Source of the DNA: Corynebacterium falsenii
GTDB lineage: Bacteria > Actinomycetota > Actinomycetes > Mycobacteriales > Mycobacteriaceae
Length of the DNA: 64,000 nt
Reading direction: 5' to 3'
Assembly (NCBI RefSeq): GCF_020099275.1
Contig: NZ_CP083646.1
Location: forward strand, 310,001 to 374,000
Shown here piece after piece: positions 60,380 to 64,000 of this stretch (position 1 is the first letter of the stretch; each line of letters starts with the position of its first letter). A program made the position numbers and the translations under genes. A model generated the notes under the pieces. It saw nothing but the letters and a program-made list of their open reading frames with translations, did no database searches and was not told where the DNA came from.

Positions 60380-63328
60380 CTACTTCGCCACGATGTTAAC
60401 CATCTTGCCGGGCACCACGATGATCTTGTTCACCGTCTTGCCCTCCACGTGCGCGGCCACGTTCGGCTCGGCCAGCGCGGCCGCCTCGATGTCCTCGCGG
60501 CTCGCATCGGTGGACACGGTGATCCGCCCGCGGAGCTTGCCCATGACCTGCACCGGCAGCTCGATGGAGTCATCGACCAGCCACTTATCTTCCCACGTGG
60601 GGAAGGGCACGTAGGTAATTCCGCCTTCGTGGCCCAGGATCTTCCACATTTCCTCCGCGATGTGCGGTGCCAGCGGCGAGAGCATCTGCACGAGGGGCTC
60701 CACGGCCTTGCGGGGCGCCTGAGCTGCCGCGCCGGAGGTGCTGTAGTTCTTCGTCAGGTAGTTGACGTACTCGATGAGCTTTGCCACGGCCGTGTTATCG
60801 CGCAGTTCTGCGAAGTCCTCGTACACGCCGGCCACGGTGCGGTGCAGCGCCTTGTTGTCCTCGTCAGTCAGGTCGGCCTCAGTGACGGTGGCCTCGCCGG
60901 TGTTCTCGTTGACCACGAGGCGCCAGGCGCGCTGCAGGAAGCGCTGTGCACCGATCACGTCCTTCGTGGCCCATGGGCGGGAGGTATCGAGCGGCCCCAT
61001 GGCCATTTCGTAGACGCGCAGGGTGTCGGCACCGTAGTTGTCGCAGATCTCATCCGGAGACACGGAGTTCTTCAGGGACTTGCCCATCTTGCCGTATTCC
61101 TGGAACACCTCTTCTTCCGCGCCTTCTTTGACGCCCTCTTCCGCGCCGCCCTTGTCCGCCGGGCGAATCCAGTAGAAGCGACCATCGCGCTCCTCGACCT
61201 CGGCAGCGGGCACGTACACGCCACGGGAATCCGTGTAGGCGTAGGCCTGGATGTAACCCTGGTTGTACAGGCGGTAGTACGGCTCGAAGCTGGAGACAAT
61301 CCCGAGGTCGAACATCACCTTGTGCCAGAAACGGCTGTACAGCAGGTGCAGCACGGCATGCTCCACGCCGCCGACGTACAGGTCCACACCGCCGGAAGGA
61401 CGACCCTCGCGCGGGCCTACCCAGTAGCGCTCGTTCTCAATGTCCACGAGTGCATCGTCGTTGGTGGGGTCGATGTAGCGAAGTTGGTACCAGGAGCTAC
61501 CGGCCCACTGCGGCATCACGTTGGTGTCGCGGTAGTAGGTCTGCTCGCCGTCGCCCAGGTCGAGGGTAACCTCCACCCATTCCTTCGCCTTGGCCAGCGG
61601 CGGCTGGGGCTCACTGTCCTTGTCTTCCGGGTCGAAGCTGACGGGCTTGTAATCCTCAACCTCGGGCAGCTCGACCGGCAGCATGTCGTTCGGCAGGGCG
61701 TGGGCCACACCGTCTGCGTCGTAGACGATGGGGAAGGGCTCGCCCCAGTAGCGCTGGCGGGCGAAAAGCCAGTCGCGCAGCTTGTACTGAATCGTGCCCT
61801 CGCCGGAGCCCTGCTGCTCCAGCCAGGCAATAGCAGCATCGATGGCCTCGGTCTTGCCCATTCCGTTGAGGTCCAGGCCGTTGTCGTTGGCGCTGTTGAC
61901 GTGCGGTCCGTCCTCGGTGAAGGCCTCCTCGGCCACGTTGCCGCCCTGCAGTACCTCCACGATGGGCAGGCCGAAGACACTGGCGAACTCGTGGTCTCGG
62001 GTGTCGTGGCCCGGCACAGCCATGATCGCGCCGGTGCCGTAGCCGGTCAGCACGTAATCAGCGATGAAGATCGGCACCTGTGCGCCGTTGACCGGGTTGA
62101 TGGCATAAGCGCCGGTGAATACGCCGGTCTTGTCCTTGTTTTCCTGCCGCTCCAAGTCGGACTTTGCGGCAATGTCCGCGCGGTAGGCCGCCACGGCCTC
62201 GGCGGGGGTTGCCTTACCGTAGGTCCACCGCTCGTCGATCCCCTCGTAAGCCGCGGCAGCGGAATTGTCGGCGGTGGAGCCCGTAGCGGCGTCGGATACC
62301 AACACATCAACGAGCTCATGCTCCGGAGCCAAAACCACATACGTGGCGCCGAACAGCGTGTCCGGGCGGGTAGTGAACACGCGGATCTCGTTGCCACCGG
62401 GGGCGGCGAAGGCCACCTCGGCACCGCGGGAGCGGCCGATCCAGTTGCGCTGCATGGACTTCACCTTGTCCGGCCAGTCCAGATACTCCAGGTCGTCGAT
62501 CAGGCGGTCGGAGTAGGCGGTGATGCGCATCATCCACTGCTGCAGATTCTTGCGGAACACGGGGAAGTTGCCGCGCTCAGAGCGGCCATCGGCGGTGACC
62601 TCCTCGTTGGCCAACACCGTGCCCAGACCCGGGCACCAGTTCACCGTGGAGTTGGAGCGATACACCAAGCGGTAGCCATCCAGAATCTCCTGCTTCTCAG
62701 CTGCGGTGAGCTCAGCCCAGTCAGCGCGCTCGGCGGCCAGCTTCTCCTCGAGCTCAGCGATGGGGCGGGCCGCACCCTTTCCATCGGCGGGGTTGGTGGC
62801 CTCGGGATCGAACCAAGAGTTGAAGATCTGCAGGAAGATCCACTGCGTCCAGCGGTAAAAGTCAGTGTCAGTGGTGGCGATGGCGCGGCGCTTATCGTGG
62901 CCCAGACCCAGGCGGCCGAGCTGGCGCTCCATGTTGTCGATGTTCGCCTGGGTCGTGGTGCGCGGGTGCGTTCCGGTCTGCACGGCGTACTGCTCCGCGG
63001 GCAGGCCGAAGGCATCGTAGCCCAGGGTGTGCAGCACGTTCGCGCCCTTCATGCGGTGGAAACGGGCGAACACGTCCGTAGCGATGTAGCCCAGCGGGTG
63101 GCCCACGTGCAGACCCACGCCGGAGGGGTAGGGGAACATGTCCTGGATGAACTTACGATCCGTGGGGAGTTCCTGGCCCTCGACGTGCAGGGAGCCCACT
63201 GGGTTGGGGGCGTTGAATGTGCCGTTCGTTGCCCAGTACTCCTGCCACCGCTTTTCAATATCGGCGGCGAGTTCCGGGGTGTAGCGGTACGGGGTCTCTG
63301 CCGAGGGGTTTGTTCCAGGATTCGTCAT
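60380..63328 (-). CDS. leuS: Leucyl-tRNA synthetase
   Basis: The 982-residue class I synthetase has the HIGH-type motif [20 protein letters not shown], an editing domain ([20 protein letters not shown]) and KMSKS-type [15 protein letters not shown], the actinobacterial form. It charges tRNA-Leu. ATG 63328 follows TTAGGACAC; the longer open frame to 63745 overlaps the divergent gene and has no synthetase homology. Gene neighbours ino1 and MarR match the mycobacterial order. Confidence 0.97.
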   Translation of the reverse strand: MTNPGTNPSAETPYRYTPELAADIEKRWQEYWATNGTFNAPNPVGSLHVEGQELPTDRKFIQDMFPYPSGVGLHVGHPLGYIATDVFARFHRMKGANVLHTLGYDAFGLPAEQYAVQTGTHPRTTTQANIDNMERQLGRLGLGHDKRRAIATTDTDFYRWTQWIFLQIFNSWFDPEATNPADGKGAARPIAELEEKLAAERADWAELTAAEKQEILDGYRLVYRSNSTVNWCPGLGTVLANEEVTADGRSERGNFPVFRKNLQQWMMRITAYSDRLIDDLEYLDWPDKVKSMQRNWIGRSRGAEVAFAAPGGNEIRVFTTRPDTLFGATYVVLAPEHELVDVLVSDAATGSTADNSAAAAYEGIDERWTYGKATPAEAVAAYRADIAAKSDLERQENKDKTGVFTGAYAINPVNGAQVPIFIADYVLTGYGTGAIMAVPGHDTRDHEFASVFGLPIVEVLQGGNVAEEAFTEDGPHVNSANDNGLDLNGMGKTEAIDAAIAWLEQQGSGEGTIQYKLRDWLFARQRYWGEPFPIVYDADGVAHALPNDMLPVELPEVEDYKPVSFDPEDKDSEPQPPLAKAKEWVEVTLDLGDGEQTYYRDTNVMPQWAGSSWYQLRYIDPTNDDALVDIENERYWVGPREGRPSGGVDLYVGGVEHAVLHLLYSRFWHKVMFDLGIVSSFEPYYRLYNQGYIQAYAYTDSRGVYVPAAEVEERDGRFYWIRPADKGGAEEGVKEGAEEEVFQEYGKMGKSLKNSVSPDEICDNYGADTLRVYEMAMGPLDTSRPWATKDVIGAQRFLQRAWRLVVNENTGEATVTEADLTDEDNKALHRTVAGVYEDFAELRDNTAVAKLIEYVNYLTKNYSTSGAAAQAPRKAVEPLVQMLSPLAPHIAEEMWKILGHEGGITYVPFPTWEDKWLVDDSIELPVQVMGKLRGRITVSTDASREDIEAAALAEPNVAAHVEGKTVNKIIVVPGKMVNIVAK

Positions 63329-63446
63329 GTGTCCTAAGTGTAGTAGGCGCTGGGACGGCGAGTTATTCCACCAGTAGCTTTCGCGGCCGTATCGCTGGTT
63401 GGTGCTGGTTGGTGTTGCTGGTTGTGGTGGGAATAGACTGGTGAGC

Positions 63447-64000
63447 ATGATCGTGCTGAGCGTTATCCTGTGCATTATCGGCCTGGCAATCCTGGTGGTG
63501 GGTGTGTTGGCGTTGACCAACAAATTGCCTGGTAACTCGGTGGTGGGGCTGCGGATCCCGGAGGTCCGCCAATCGCAGGAGAACTGGACGTTGGCACACC
63601 GCATCGCCGGGCCGGGGTGGATTGGTTCCGGTCTGGTGATGTTGTTGGGCGCTTTGGTGAGCTCGTCGGCCTCGGGGTGGATGTGGCTGGTTGTCGCAAT
63701 GTTGGTGGTGGGCTCGCTGGTCCTTGCCGGTATCGGCTCGGCCATGGCGGCTCACGCTCTTGCCCAGGTCGACGCCGCCAGGCAGCGCGAAGAGCAGGCC
63801 AATTCATCGTGCTGTAGCGCGGGCGCTGCCGGCCAGGAGGATGCCGGCGCTGCCGGCGGGTGCTGTAGCTCTGCGGACGGCGAGCCCACTGCGGAGCAGT
63901 GCGCCAGCGGTCAGGCGTGCGGCAGCTGCTCACTCAATGGTGCCTGCGAGGGCGGGGGAGCGGCCTTCGACGCCCGCAATACCAGCGCACAACGGACGAG
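63447..64000 (+). CDS. SdpI-like membrane protein with Cys-rich tail (3' end outside window)
   Basis: At least 184 codons are visible. An N-terminal helix ([20 protein letters not shown]) is followed by [20 protein letters not shown] and AHRIAGPGW, matching the SdpI/YhfL C-terminal pattern, and two more helices ([20 protein letters not shown] and onward). After the last helix the tail has nine or more cysteines ([30 protein letters not shown]), unusual for the family. ATG 63447 or GTG 63441. It is divergent from leuS. Confidence 0.75.
   Translation, partial: MIVLSVILCIIGLAILVVGVLALTNKLPGNSVVGLRIPEVRQSQENWTLAHRIAGPGWIGSGLVMLLGALVSSSASGWMWLVVAMLVVGSLVLAGIGSAMAAHALAQVDAARQREEQANSSCCSAGAAGQEDAGAAGGCCSSADGEPTAEQCASGQACGSCSLNGACEGGGAAFDARNTSAQRT

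Noticed and set aside
60377..63337. A 986-codon open frame on the plus strand opposite leuS
   Set aside because: It is the antisense of leuS in a high-GC codon pattern. The sequence has no recognisable domains, while leuS has all synthetase motifs.

Overview
The window is high-GC actinobacterial DNA and almost certainly comes from a Corynebacterium chromosome. It carries arabinogalactan genes (Wzm/Wzt galactan exporter, GlfT1, DprE1/DprE2), an MMPL lipid transporter, inositol-phosphate synthase, a class A PBP with a Pro/Ala-rich tail, and an IS31831-like (ISL3 family) element. rpsF-ssb-rplI occur without rpsR between them. The species cannot be fixed from sequence alone; a fatty-acid CoA ligase and an HXXXD acyltransferase among the cell-wall genes would suit a lipid-oriented skin or urogenital corynebacterium.

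Layout. 1-5.9 kb: MMPL transporter (5' part), tRNA-Ser(CGA), tadA and a partner gene, tyrA, and a beta-lactamase-fold membrane-anchored protein. 6.1-10.7 kb: a variable segment bounded by two identical tRNA-Arg(ACG) genes with duplicated terminators. It holds an amino-acid permease, one intact and two decayed copies of a small acidic (immunity-like) gene, a truncated ISL3 transposase and a 151-bp perfect direct repeat. 10.6-16.6 kb: tRNA-Ser(GCT), aromatic/histidinol-phosphate aminotransferase, a frameshifted dicarboxylate transporter, an AhpD-like protein, tRNA-Ser(TGA) and a lipoprotein. 16.7-33.3 kb: the cell-wall locus, in an arrangement recalling M. tuberculosis Rv3777-Rv3791 (quinone oxidoreductase, aminotransferase-like protein, Wzm, Wzt, GlfT1, GtrA proteins, DprE1, DprE2), with inserted fadD, an HXXXD acyltransferase, hydrolase, DMT transporter and unknown genes.

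33.5-39.8 kb: a poorly characterised module of an FAD-binding protein, two MpaB-type (DUF2236-like) putative heme oxygenases, a PucR-type regulator, and a DUF6230/DUF6114/DUF2993-like envelope gene set. Three lesions lie here: an in-frame TAA, a +1 frameshift and a possible amber codon. 39.9-46.3 kb: PspA, zinc alcohol dehydrogenase, thioredoxin, hotdog protein, hydrolase, membrane protein, and a MarR-YceI-MarR unit. 46.3-56.9 kb: dnaB, a dense cluster of DnaA-box-like 9-mers, a Baeyer-Villiger-type monooxygenase, rplI, ssb, rpsF, a polyprenol-type mannosyltransferase, ponA and a zinc-ribbon-like protein. 57-64 kb: ino1, MarR, universal stress protein, leuS and an SdpI-like membrane protein cut by the window edge.

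As a whole the window combines origin-proximal housekeeping genes with envelope assembly. DprE1/2 make the arabinose donor precursor, GlfT1 and Wzm/Wzt start and export galactan, Ino1 supplies phosphatidylinositol lipids, and PonA builds peptidoglycan. Most lines of novelty are in the tRNA-Arg segment, the MpaB/PucR module and the DnaA-box cluster.
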